Made by a program: the position numbers and the translations under genes
Assembly (NCBI RefSeq): GCF_027943945.1
Contig: NZ_AP027141.1
Location: 1,488,001 to 1,552,000, forward strand
Direction of reading: 5' to 3'
DNA from: Microbacterium terricola
Lineage (GTDB): Bacteria > Actinomycetota > Actinomycetes > Actinomycetales > Microbacteriaceae
DNA length: 64,000 bases
In this document: positions 53,907 through 61,812 of the stretch, in pieces
Layout of the letters: each line of letters opens with the position of its first letter
Numbering within the stretch: position 1 is the first letter of the stretch
The notes under the pieces: model-generated
Database searches by the model: none
Seen by the model: only the letters and a program-made list of their open reading frames with translations
Told to the model about the DNA's origin: nothing

Positions 53907-56450
53907 GTGCCTGGAGAGAACCTCACCCGCATCGAGGCGCAGGAGCGCCGCGCGATCGTCTCGACGGAGTCGTACGACGTCGTGCTGGATCTGACGAAGG
54001 GCGCCGAGGTCTTCGCCTCGCGCACGACGATCCACTTCTCCGCGACGCCTGGCGCGTCGACGTTCATCGACCTGATCGCCCGCGACGTGCGCGAGATCAC
54101 CCTGAACGGCGTGTCGATCGATCCTGCGTCGGCCTTCGCCGACTCACGCATCGCCCTCGACGGCCTCGCCGAGCAGAACGAGCTCGTCGTCGACGCCGAC
54201 TGCCTCTACACGAACACGGGTGAGGGCCTGCACCGCTTCGTCGATCCCGTCGACGACGAGGTCTACCTGTACTCCCAGTTCGAGGTGCCCGACTCGCGGC
54301 GCATGTACGCCGTGTTCGAGCAGCCCGACCTCAAGGCCACGTTCCGCTTCACGGTCACCGCACCGGCCGCATGGAAGGTCATCTCGAACTCGCCGACTCC
54401 GACCCCCGCGGTCGACGGCGACACCGCCACGTGGGCGTTCGAGCCCACTCCGGTCATCTCGTCGTACATCACGGCGCTCATCGCCGGCCCCTACGAGGCG
54501 ACCTTCTCCGAGCTGACCAGCGCGTCGGGGCGCACCATCCCGCTCGGCGTCTACGGCCGCAAGAGCCTGTGGCAGTTCCTCGACGCCGACTACATCTTCG
54601 ACAAGACGCGTGAGGGCTTCGCGTACTACGAGGAGAAGTTCGACTACCCGTACCCGTTCGCCAAGTACGACCAGCTGTTCGTGCCCGAGTTCAACGCCGG
54701 CGCCATGGAGAACGCGGGTGCGGTGACCTTCACCGAGACCTATGTGTTCCGCAGCAAGGTCACCGACGCGGTCAAGGAGCGTCGCGTCGTCACGATCCTG
54801 CACGAGCTGGCCCACATGTGGTTCGGCGACCTCGTCACGATGAAGTGGTGGAACGACCTCTGGCTGAACGAGTCGTTCGCCGAGTGGGCGTCCACGATCG
54901 CCACGGCAGAGGCCACCGAGTGGACCGAGGCGTGGACGACGTTCAACGCGATGGAGAAGACCTGGGCGTACCGCCAGGACCAGCTGCCGTCGACGCACCC
55001 GGTCGTCGCCGAGATCAACGACCTCGAGGACGTGCAGGTCAACTTCGACGGCATCACCTACGCGAAGGGCGGCTCGGTCCTCAAGCAGCTCGCCGCGTGG
55101 GTCGGCATCGAGCAGTTCTTCGCCGGCGTCTCGCAGTATTTCAAGAAGCACGCGTACTCGAACACCGAGCTCGGCGACCTGCTCGGCGAACTCGAGACCA
55201 CGAGCGGCCGCGACCTCAGCGGCTGGTCGAAGAAGTGGCTCGAGACCGCGGGGGTCAACACGCTCGCCCCGGCGATCTCCGTGTCGGGCGACGGCACACT
55301 CACCCGGTTCGCGATCGTCCAGACGGCGCCGGCGGACTACCCGACGATCCGTCCGCACCGTCTCGGCGTCGGCTTCTACACCCTGTCCGGCCAGACGCTC
55401 GAGCGCAGCCACTACGTCGAGCTCGACGTTGACGGCGACCTCACCGAGGTGCCCGAGCTGAAGGGGCTCGCTCAGCCCGATCTGATCCTGCTCAACGACG
55501 AGGACCTCGCCTACGCGAAGATCCGCCTCGACGAGCGCTCCCTGCACACGGCTGTCGACCACCTCGCCGGCATCAGCGACCCGCTGGCGCGCTCGCTCGT
55601 CTGGGGCGCCGCCTGGGATCAGACGCGGGATGCTGAGGCCTCTGCGACCGCGTACCTCGACCTCGTGCTGCGCAACATCGGCACGGAGACCGAGTCGACG
55701 ACGGTCCGCACGACCCTCGCCCAGCTGCAGCTCGCCGCGAACGCCTACGTCGACCCGGCCACGCGCGACCGGGCCCGCGCGAAGGTGGCCGACGGCCTGT
55801 GGGCCCTGGCGAATGCCGCAGCCCCCGGCAGCGACAGCCAGCTGCAGTTCGTGACGGCGTTCGCGTCCGCCGCATCGACGTCGGCGCACTGGGACACCGT
55901 CCGCCAGGTGCGCGACGGCGAGATCGCCTTCGACGGGCTCGCGATCGACACCGACCTGTCCTGGCAGCTGCTGGTCTCGCTCGCCGCGGGTGGACGCGTG
56001 AGCGCCGAGGACATCGACGCCGCGCTGGCCGCTGACAACACGGCCAAGGGCGGCGAGTTCGCGGCTCAGGCAAAGGCGGCGCTGCCGTCGGCGGCGGCGA
56101 AGCAGGCCGCGTGGGCGTCGCTGGTCGACCGCGACGACCTGCCGAACACGATCGTCCGCTCCGCCGCGCTCGGATTCACCCACCCCGCCGGTGTCGACCT
56201 GCTCGGCGAGTTCGTGCCGCGATACTTCGACATGCTGCTGCCGGTGTGGGAGTCGCGCAGCTACAAGATCGCCGAGTACCTCATCGCCGGGCTGTACCCG
56301 GCCGCGCTCGCGAACCGCGAGCTGCGTGACGCGACCCGCGCGTGGCTCGCCGCGAACGCGGACGCGCCCGCAGCCCTGCGACGCCTGGTGAACGAGAACC
56401 TCGCCGGTGTCGAGCGTGCGCTCGCGGTGCAGGAGCGCGACGCGCAGTAG
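53907..56450 (+). CDS. pepN: Aminopeptidase N (M1 family)
   Basis: An 847-residue zinc aminopeptidase. GAMEN (265-269) binds the substrate N-terminus and HELAHMW starts at 299, with the third ligand in the NESFAEW segment. The GTG at 53907 gives the N-terminus MPGENLTRIEAQERR typical of relatives and has GGAG seven bases upstream. It is cytoplasmic and frees N-terminal residues from peptides. It starts a run with mscS, glbO and a flavoprotein, and pepN next to glbO is common in actinobacteria. Confidence 0.96.
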   Translation: MPGENLTRIEAQERRAIVSTESYDVVLDLTKGAEVFASRTTIHFSATPGASTFIDLIARDVREITLNGVSIDPASAFADSRIALDGLAEQNELVVDADCLYTNTGEGLHRFVDPVDDEVYLYSQFEVPDSRRMYAVFEQPDLKATFRFTVTAPAAWKVISNSPTPTPAVDGDTATWAFEPTPVISSYITALIAGPYEATFSELTSASGRTIPLGVYGRKSLWQFLDADYIFDKTREGFAYYEEKFDYPYPFAKYDQLFVPEFNAGAMENAGAVTFTETYVFRSKVTDAVKERRVVTILHELAHMWFGDLVTMKWWNDLWLNESFAEWASTIATAEATEWTEAWTTFNAMEKTWAYRQDQLPSTHPVVAEINDLEDVQVNFDGITYAKGGSVLKQLAAWVGIEQFFAGVSQYFKKHAYSNTELGDLLGELETTSGRDLSGWSKKWLETAGVNTLAPAISVSGDGTLTRFAIVQTAPADYPTIRPHRLGVGFYTLSGQTLERSHYVELDVDGDLTEVPELKGLAQPDLILLNDEDLAYAKIRLDERSLHTAVDHLAGISDPLARSLVWGAAWDQTRDAEASATAYLDLVLRNIGTETESTTVRTTLAQLQLAANAYVDPATRDRARAKVADGLWALANAAAPGSDSQLQFVTAFASAASTSAHWDTVRQVRDGEIAFDGLAIDTDLSWQLLVSLAAGGRVSAEDIDAALAADNTAKGGEFAAQAKAALPSAAAKQAAWASLVDRDDLPNTIVRSAALGFTHPAGVDLLGEFVPRYFDMLLPVWESRSYKIAEYLIAGLYPAALANRELRDATRAWLAANADAPAALRRLVNENLAGVERALAVQERDAQ

Positions 56451-56492
56451 CCCTCCCCTCACGCACAGCCGCACGACCAGAGGATCCGGACG

Positions 56493-57608
56493 ATGGACAT
56501 GTTCTTCGCAGAGACCGCGGACGGAGCCGACCCGACGTTCTGGGAGAGCGTCGGGTCGGTGCTGGTGCCCCTGGGATACAAGTCCCTCGGCGTCGCCGGC
56601 ATCATCGTCGGCGCGTTCGTCGTCGCGTGGCTCCTCCGGCTGATCATCGCCCGCGTGGTGCGGCGCATCGTCAGTGGTGCGAAGTCCAAGGCCAACGTGG
56701 ATGACACGCAGGCGCTGGATCGGTCGCCCTTGGCTGCAGTGCGGCTGGTCCAGCGCACACGCACGCTCGGCTCGATCCTGCAGAACATCGTGAACGTGAC
56801 GATCGTCATCATCGCGCTCATCCTGATCGTCAACGTGATCGATCCGAGCGTGCTCGGCTCGTTCGCGCTGCTCAGCGCCGCCATCGGCGCGGGTCTCGGC
56901 TTCGGCGCGCAGAACATCGTCAAGGACGTGCTCAACGGGATCTTCATCGTCGCCGAGGACCAGGTGGGGATCGGCGACGTCGTCGACCTCGGATTGGCGA
57001 CGGGTGTCGTCGAGTACGTCAGCGTGCGCATCACGCACGTGCGCGACGTGAACGGCACCCTCTGGTACGTCCGCAACGGCGAGATCACGCGGATCGGCAA
57101 CATGTCGCAGGGCTGGGCCCGCGCCATCGTCGACCTCGCAGTGCCGGCGGACGCCCAGGTGGACGAGGTGGAGAAGGCGCTGCTGGCCGCAGCGGAGGGC
57201 CTCGCGGCCGATCCGAAGTGGCGCACCCGCGTCATCGAGAAGCCCGAGGTGTGGGGCCTCGAGTCCATCTCCGGCGACGCGTTGGTGATCCGCATCGTCG
57301 TGAAGACCAGGGCGAGCGCGAAGGACGACGTGGCGCGAGAGCTGCGGATGCGCCTCAAGCACGCCGTCGACGAGCTCGGGCTGACTCTGCCGGCCCTGAA
57401 CTCGATCGTGCTCACCGGCATCGAGGGGGCGCAGCGCGTGCGCGGCGCGAACCCGCCGAAGACGAAGCCCACCCCCACCCAGGTGGCCGAACGCCCCGTG
57501 TGGAAGCCGAAGCGGACCCCGCGCAAGAAGCCGACGGATGCCGCCGCCACCGATGCGGGGAGTGGCACGCCGGGCCCGGGCGGGTCAGACGACGAGGGCA
57601 CACCATGA
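56493..57608 (+). CDS. Mechanosensitive ion channel, MscS family
   Basis: A 371-residue channel protein. Three hydrophobic helices lie in the first 150 residues. The pore helix is ALLSAAIGAGLGFGAQNIVKDVLNGI (Gly/Ala pattern as in MscS TM3, about residues 126-151). The cytoplasmic beta and vestibule domains follow, and the last 60 residues form a basic Pro/Lys/Thr-rich tail. It releases solutes on osmotic downshock. The stop overlaps the globin start (ATGA). Confidence 0.93.
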   Translation: MDMFFAETADGADPTFWESVGSVLVPLGYKSLGVAGIIVGAFVVAWLLRLIIARVVRRIVSGAKSKANVDDTQALDRSPLAAVRLVQRTRTLGSILQNIVNVTIVIIALILIVNVIDPSVLGSFALLSAAIGAGLGFGAQNIVKDVLNGIFIVAEDQVGIGDVVDLGLATGVVEYVSVRITHVRDVNGTLWYVRNGEITRIGNMSQGWARAIVDLAVPADAQVDEVEKALLAAAEGLAADPKWRTRVIEKPEVWGLESISGDALVIRIVVKTRASAKDDVARELRMRLKHAVDELGLTLPALNSIVLTGIEGAQRVRGANPPKTKPTPTQVAERPVWKPKRTPRKKPTDAAATDAGSGTPGPGGSDDEGTP

Positions 57609-58069
57609 GCGACGAGCCGCTCAGCTTCTACGACGAGGTCGGCGGCCACGACACCTTCGTGCGCCTGGTTGACGAGTTCTATCGCGGCGTCGCGGGCGAC
57701 GAGGTGCTGAAGCCGATGTACCCCGAGGAGGACCTCGGGCCGGCACGTGAGCGCCTCACGATGTTCCTCGAGCAGTACTGGGGCGGACCAGCCACCTACA
57801 GCGAGCAGCGCGGGCATCCGCGGCTGCGGATGCGCCACCAGCCGTTCCACGTCAACCCGGACGCGCGCGACCGCTGGCTGCAGCACATGCGCGCCGCGGT
57901 CGACACGCTCGAGCTGCCGCCGCTGCATGAGGCCACGCTGTGGGATTATCTCCAGCGTGCCGCTTTCGCGATGGTGAACACCTTCGAACCCACCGGCATC
58001 GGTCCGGCCGCGCAGGGGCGCGCCGCCACCGACATCCCCCTCACCCCGACGACGAAGGAGTCGCCATGA
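57605..58069 (+). CDS. glbO: Truncated hemoglobin, group II (GlbO type)
   Basis: A 154-residue 2-over-2 globin. FYRGV, YPEEDLGPARERLTMFLEQYWGG and RGHPRLRMRHQPFHV are hallmarks of the GlbO group; the His in RMRH is the proximal heme ligand. In mycobacteria GlbO binds oxygen and is linked to membrane respiration or peroxide chemistry. It overlaps mscS before it and the flavoprotein after it, each by ATGA. Confidence 0.95.
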   Translation: MSDEPLSFYDEVGGHDTFVRLVDEFYRGVAGDEVLKPMYPEEDLGPARERLTMFLEQYWGGPATYSEQRGHPRLRMRHQPFHVNPDARDRWLQHMRAAVDTLELPPLHEATLWDYLQRAAFAMVNTFEPTGIGPAAQGRAATDIPLTPTTKESP

Positions 58070-59733
58070 CCACAACCACCACCCACTCCGCCGATCTGCT
58101 CGTGATCGGATGGGGCCTGGCCGGTCTCGTCGCCGCAGGAGAAGCGGCAGCACTCGGCAAGAAGGTGGTGATCGTCGACCAGGAGCCCCGCACCAATCTG
58201 GGCGGTCAGGCCTGGTGGTCGTTCGGAGGGCTCTTCTTCATCGACTCTCCCGAGCAGCGCCGGCTGGGGATCAAGGACTCCCTCGATCTGGCGCGGCAGG
58301 ACTGGTTCGGCAGCGCCGGGTTCGACCGTGAAGAGGATGCGTGGCCGCGCCGCTGGGCGGAGGCCTACCTGCAGTTCGCGCACACCGAGAAGCGGTCGTG
58401 GCTGCGCGAGCGCGGCGTCGGATTCTTCCCGATCGTGGGCTGGGCCGAGCGGGGCGGATACACCGCCATCGGGCCGGGCAACTCCGTGCCGCGCTTCCAC
58501 GTGACGTGGGGCACCGGTCCGGGCGTCGTCGCGCCGTTCCAGGCGGCACTCGAGATCGCCGAGGCCGAGGGCAGGGTCACGATCCTGCCCCGCCACCGCG
58601 TGACCGCGCTCACGATGGTCGACGGGACGGTCACCGGCGCGGCCGGTGACGTGCTGGCGCCCTCCGGCGCGGTGCGCGGCGTCGCCACCTCCCGCGAGGT
58701 GGTCGGCGACTTCGAGGTCACCGCCGCCGCGACCGTCGTCTCCTCCGGCGGCATCGGCGGCAACCACACGATGGTCCGCCGGCAGTGGCCGGCTCGCCTC
58801 GGAGCTGCACCGGAGTCGATGATCACCGGCGTCCCGGCCTACGTCGACGGCTCCATGTATCCGGTCGCGGAGGCCGCCGGCGCCCGCTTCATCAATGGCG
58901 ACCGCATGTGGCACTACGTCGAGGGCATCCAGAACTGGGACCCGGTCTGGCCTCAGCACGGCATCCGCATCCTTCCGGGTCCCTCGTCGGTGTGGCTCGA
59001 CGCGACCGGCAAGCGTCTGCCCGTGCCGCTCTTCCCCGGGTACGACACGCTCGGCACGCTCGCCCACCTGCGGGAGACCGGCTACGACCACTCCTGGTTC
59101 GTGCTCTCCCAGAAGATCATCGAGAAGGAGTTCACGCTCTCGGGCAGCGAGCAGAACCCCGACCTGACCGGCAAGGACATGCAGCTGCTGATCAAGTCGC
59201 GCCTGGGCAAGGGCGCGTCCGGCCCGGTGCAGGCGTTCATGGACAACGGCGTCGACTTCGTCGTCCGCGACAATCTCGACGACCTCATCGCCGGCATGCG
59301 TGCACTCCCGGGCGGCGACGCCCTCGACGGCGAACTGGTGCGGCTCGAGGTCGAGGCCCGCGACCGCGAGGTGGACAACGATTTCACGAAGGACGCTCAG
59401 ATCGCCATGCTGCGCTCCGCGCGGGCATTCCGGGGAGACAAGCTCATCCGCACGGCGACGCCGCATCGCATTCTCGACCCGAAGTCGGGACCGCTCATCG
59501 CCGTCAAGCTGCATGTTGTCACGCGCAAGTCGCTCGGCGGCATCGAGACCGATCTCGACGGCCGGGTGGTCGTCGACGGGGTCGAGCCGATCCCCGGCCT
59601 CTACGCGGCAGGCGAGGCGAGCGGCTTCGGCGGCGGCGGCGTGCACGGATACCGAGCGCTCGAGGGCACGTTCCTCGGAGGGTGCCTGTTCTCCGGGCGG
59701 ACCGCCGGGCGCTCGGCCGCGCGCGCGATCTAG
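58066..59733 (+). CDS. FAD-binding dehydrogenase (KsdD/fumarate reductase-like flavoprotein)
   Basis: A 555-residue flavoprotein with the N-terminal FAD motif LVIGWGLAGLVAAGEAAALG (about residues 12-31), GGQAWWSFGG, and the C-terminal GLYAAGEASGFGGGGVHG. This is the FAD_binding_2 group that includes 3-ketosteroid dehydrogenases and fumarate reductases. The substrate is unknown. It is translation-coupled to glbO, so it may supply or use electrons near the globin, as inference. Confidence 0.9.
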   Translation: MTTTTTHSADLLVIGWGLAGLVAAGEAAALGKKVVIVDQEPRTNLGGQAWWSFGGLFFIDSPEQRRLGIKDSLDLARQDWFGSAGFDREEDAWPRRWAEAYLQFAHTEKRSWLRERGVGFFPIVGWAERGGYTAIGPGNSVPRFHVTWGTGPGVVAPFQAALEIAEAEGRVTILPRHRVTALTMVDGTVTGAAGDVLAPSGAVRGVATSREVVGDFEVTAAATVVSSGGIGGNHTMVRRQWPARLGAAPESMITGVPAYVDGSMYPVAEAAGARFINGDRMWHYVEGIQNWDPVWPQHGIRILPGPSSVWLDATGKRLPVPLFPGYDTLGTLAHLRETGYDHSWFVLSQKIIEKEFTLSGSEQNPDLTGKDMQLLIKSRLGKGASGPVQAFMDNGVDFVVRDNLDDLIAGMRALPGGDALDGELVRLEVEARDREVDNDFTKDAQIAMLRSARAFRGDKLIRTATPHRILDPKSGPLIAVKLHVVTRKSLGGIETDLDGRVVVDGVEPIPGLYAAGEASGFGGGGVHGYRALEGTFLGGCLFSGRTAGRSAARAI

Positions 59734-60404
59734 CCGGACGCGCCGGTCGCCCGCACGGCCGTCAGACCCACCCGCTGCGGTCCGCGGACGAGGACGTGGC
59801 CACGCGCCAGCGTGAGCCGCGTCCAGGCGCCCGAGGTCAGCACGCGCGCGTCCTCCTCGCCCGCGATGAAGCCCATCGTGAAGGCGGCGAACGCCGCGCC
59901 GAGCGGAAGCCCGTGGAGCTGCTCGTCGACCGCACCCCAGACATCCGCACGGATCACGCGAACCACGTCCTCGCCCGGATCGGCCGGCATGGCCTCGGCG
60001 ACCATGGCGATGCCGAACTGGGCGCGCGCGGCGAGCAGCGACGCGGGCAGGGCGGCGCCCTGCGCCCACCCGCCCCGCGGCGGCGAGACGCCCGCCCACG
60101 CGGGCGACTGAGCGGTCTCCGGCAGCACGAGCGCAGCGGCGTCGTCGTCGGCGGGGGCCAGTGCGGATGCGTCGACCACGAGGTCGCAGACGAGCTCCGG
60201 GTCGACGTGCACCGCCCGCAGCGCGAGGACGGTGGGCGTGCTGTCGAACAGTCCGCGCGGGGCGAGCGGCGCCGCGGTCATCGCGAGCGTGCCGTGCTCT
60301 GCGCGGAGCCGCACCGCTCCGTCCCCGACGGTGCGGGCACGGCCGGCGAAGGTGAGGGCATCGGCGGCGGCTGCGGCATCGACGAAGATCAGGCGCTGAG
60401 ACAT
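59730..60404 (-). CDS. Conserved-type protein of unknown function, bidirectional-promoter partner of tesB
   Basis: A 224-residue protein (MSQRLIFVDAAAAADALTFAGRARTV...) of alternating beta and helix character with no known motif, signal or membrane helix. It contains LPLGAAFAAFTMGFIAGEEDARV and a C-terminal WTRLTLARGHVLVRGP stretch. It stops 4 bp inside the end of the flavoprotein gene (converging overlap). The ATG at 60404 is 18 bp from the tesB GTG and shares its -10 element. Coding bias matches the rest of the window. Confidence 0.75.
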   Translation of the reverse strand: MSQRLIFVDAAAAADALTFAGRARTVGDGAVRLRAEHGTLAMTAAPLAPRGLFDSTPTVLALRAVHVDPELVCDLVVDASALAPADDDAAALVLPETAQSPAWAGVSPPRGGWAQGAALPASLLAARAQFGIAMVAEAMPADPGEDVVRVIRADVWGAVDEQLHGLPLGAAFAAFTMGFIAGEEDARVLTSGAWTRLTLARGHVLVRGPQRVGLTAVRATGASG

Positions 60405-60410
60405 CCGCCC

Positions 60411-60417
60411 TAAACTA
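60411..60417. promoter_or_regulatory. Symmetric bidirectional -10 element TAAACTA
   Basis: TAAACT (60411-60416) ends 6 nt before the tesB GTG on the plus strand. On the minus strand TAGTTT (60417-60412) ends 7 nt before the ATG of the unknown gene. Both start codons lie within 18 bp, so the one element appears to drive two leaderless genes. Confidence 0.75.
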
Positions 60418-60422
60418 CCAAG

Positions 60423-61313
60423 GTGCACCCGTCACCCGAGCCAGAGGCCGACCCCGTCGCCGCACTACTGCAGGTCCTCGATCTCGCCGGCTCGGACGCG
60501 CGGACGACCGAGGACATCTTCACCGGCCGCTCGCAGGCGATGCCGCTGGGGCGCGTCTTCGGCGGGCAAGTGCTCGCGCAGGCGATCGTGGCCGCGGGCC
60601 GGACGACCCCGGAAGGACGCGCCGCGCACTCGATGCACGGCTACTTCCTGCGCCCGGGCGACTCGGCGATGGGCATCACCTTCGCCGTGGATCGCATCCA
60701 TGACGGACGCTCGTTCTCGACCCGGCGCACGCAGGCGTTCCAGGACGGCGTGCCGATCTTCTCGATGATCGCGTCGTTCCAGGACGAGGATCCGGGGCTC
60801 GAGCACCATGAGCCCCTTCCCGATGGGATCCCCGCGCCCGAGGACCTGCCCGACTTCGAGCAGAACCTCACGGGTCTGCATCCCGTCTCCAAGCGCCTGT
60901 TCACCGATCGGCCAGCCGACCTGCGGCATGTGCCGTCGCCGATCTATCTCACCGTCGACGGCGATCGGCAGCCGCGCCAGGCGGTCTGGATGCGGATGCG
61001 ACGACCGCTGCCCGATGACCCTGAGGTCCACCGCGCGACGCTCGCGTACCTGAGCGACCTCACCATCCAGGAGTCGATCCTGCGCGCGCACGGGATCGCC
61101 TGGACGACTCCCGGTCTGAAGGTCGCGAGCCTCGATCACGCCATGTGGTGGCATCGGCCCGCTCGTGTCGAGGACTGGATCCTGTACGTGCAGGAGTCCC
61201 CCAGTGCGCGGGGCGGCCGAGGTCTGGCGACCGGGCGCATCTACACGCGCGACGGCCAGCTGCTGGCCAGCGTCGCGCAGGAGATCATGGTCCGCATCCC
61301 CGACGCGGACTGA
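60423..61313 (+). CDS. tesB: Acyl-CoA thioesterase II
   Basis: A 296-residue double-hotdog thioesterase. The first hotdog ends near FSMIASFQDE, and the second has the LASLDHAMWWH-like KVASLDHAMWWH motif at about 236-247, with Asp, Thr and Gln catalytic residues in the TesB pattern (GGQVLAQAIVAA near residue 48, DLTIQESILRAHG). It hydrolyses acyl-CoA to free fatty acid and CoA. It starts with GTG and has no leader. Confidence 0.95.
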   Translation: MHPSPEPEADPVAALLQVLDLAGSDARTTEDIFTGRSQAMPLGRVFGGQVLAQAIVAAGRTTPEGRAAHSMHGYFLRPGDSAMGITFAVDRIHDGRSFSTRRTQAFQDGVPIFSMIASFQDEDPGLEHHEPLPDGIPAPEDLPDFEQNLTGLHPVSKRLFTDRPADLRHVPSPIYLTVDGDRQPRQAVWMRMRRPLPDDPEVHRATLAYLSDLTIQESILRAHGIAWTTPGLKVASLDHAMWWHRPARVEDWILYVQESPSARGGRGLATGRIYTRDGQLLASVAQEIMVRIPDAD

Positions 61314-61326
61314 GGCCTCCCGGCCG

Positions 61327-61812
61327 TCAGCGCCGGTGGGCGTAGGCGAGGGGCTCGCCGAGGAACGGCTCCCACACGGCGCGCTCCTCCGGGGTGAGCC
61401 GCAGCGGCCGCCCGGAGGCGGCGTCCACCTTGACGACGACAGTGGTCGCCCTGGCGTACACGTCCTGTGTCCGCCCCTGCGCCGTCTCGAGCGGGCTGCA
61501 CACCTCGTAGCAGACCTCGATGCTCGAGCCGCCGAGGCGGCTGAACCAGATCTGCACGTCGAGGGGATCGCGCTGATACGGCACCGGGGCGAGGTACTCG
61601 ATCTCCTGGCGGGCGATCAGCGTGAGCACCCCGCTGGCGATCCCGGAGTCGAGCACCGCCGTCGGCGGAGCCGTCTCGCCGGGCAGCGGCTTCCAGAAGG
61701 CGCGCACGCGCGCCTCTTCGAGCAGCTTCAGCATCGACGTGTTGTTCACATGGTTGAACGCGTCGAGGTCGCCCCACCGCAGCGGGATCGGGATGTGGAG
61801 ACGCTCAGTCAC
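61327..61812 (-). CDS. Acyl-CoA thioesterase, 4HBT/YbgC-like hotdog protein
   Basis: A 161-residue single-hotdog protein. IPLRWGDLDAFNHVNN near residue 10 carries the Asp expected at the active site of 4HBT-type thioesterases. The GTG start overlaps the ettA stop by 8 nt in another frame, so the gene is expressed with ettA. It converges with tesB, so two thioesterases lie side by side. Confidence 0.92.
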   Translation of the reverse strand: MTERLHIPIPLRWGDLDAFNHVNNTSMLKLLEEARVRAFWKPLPGETAPPTAVLDSGIASGVLTLIARQEIEYLAPVPYQRDPLDVQIWFSRLGGSSIEVCYEVCSPLETAQGRTQDVYARATTVVVKVDAASGRPLRLTPEERAVWEPFLGEPLAYAHRR

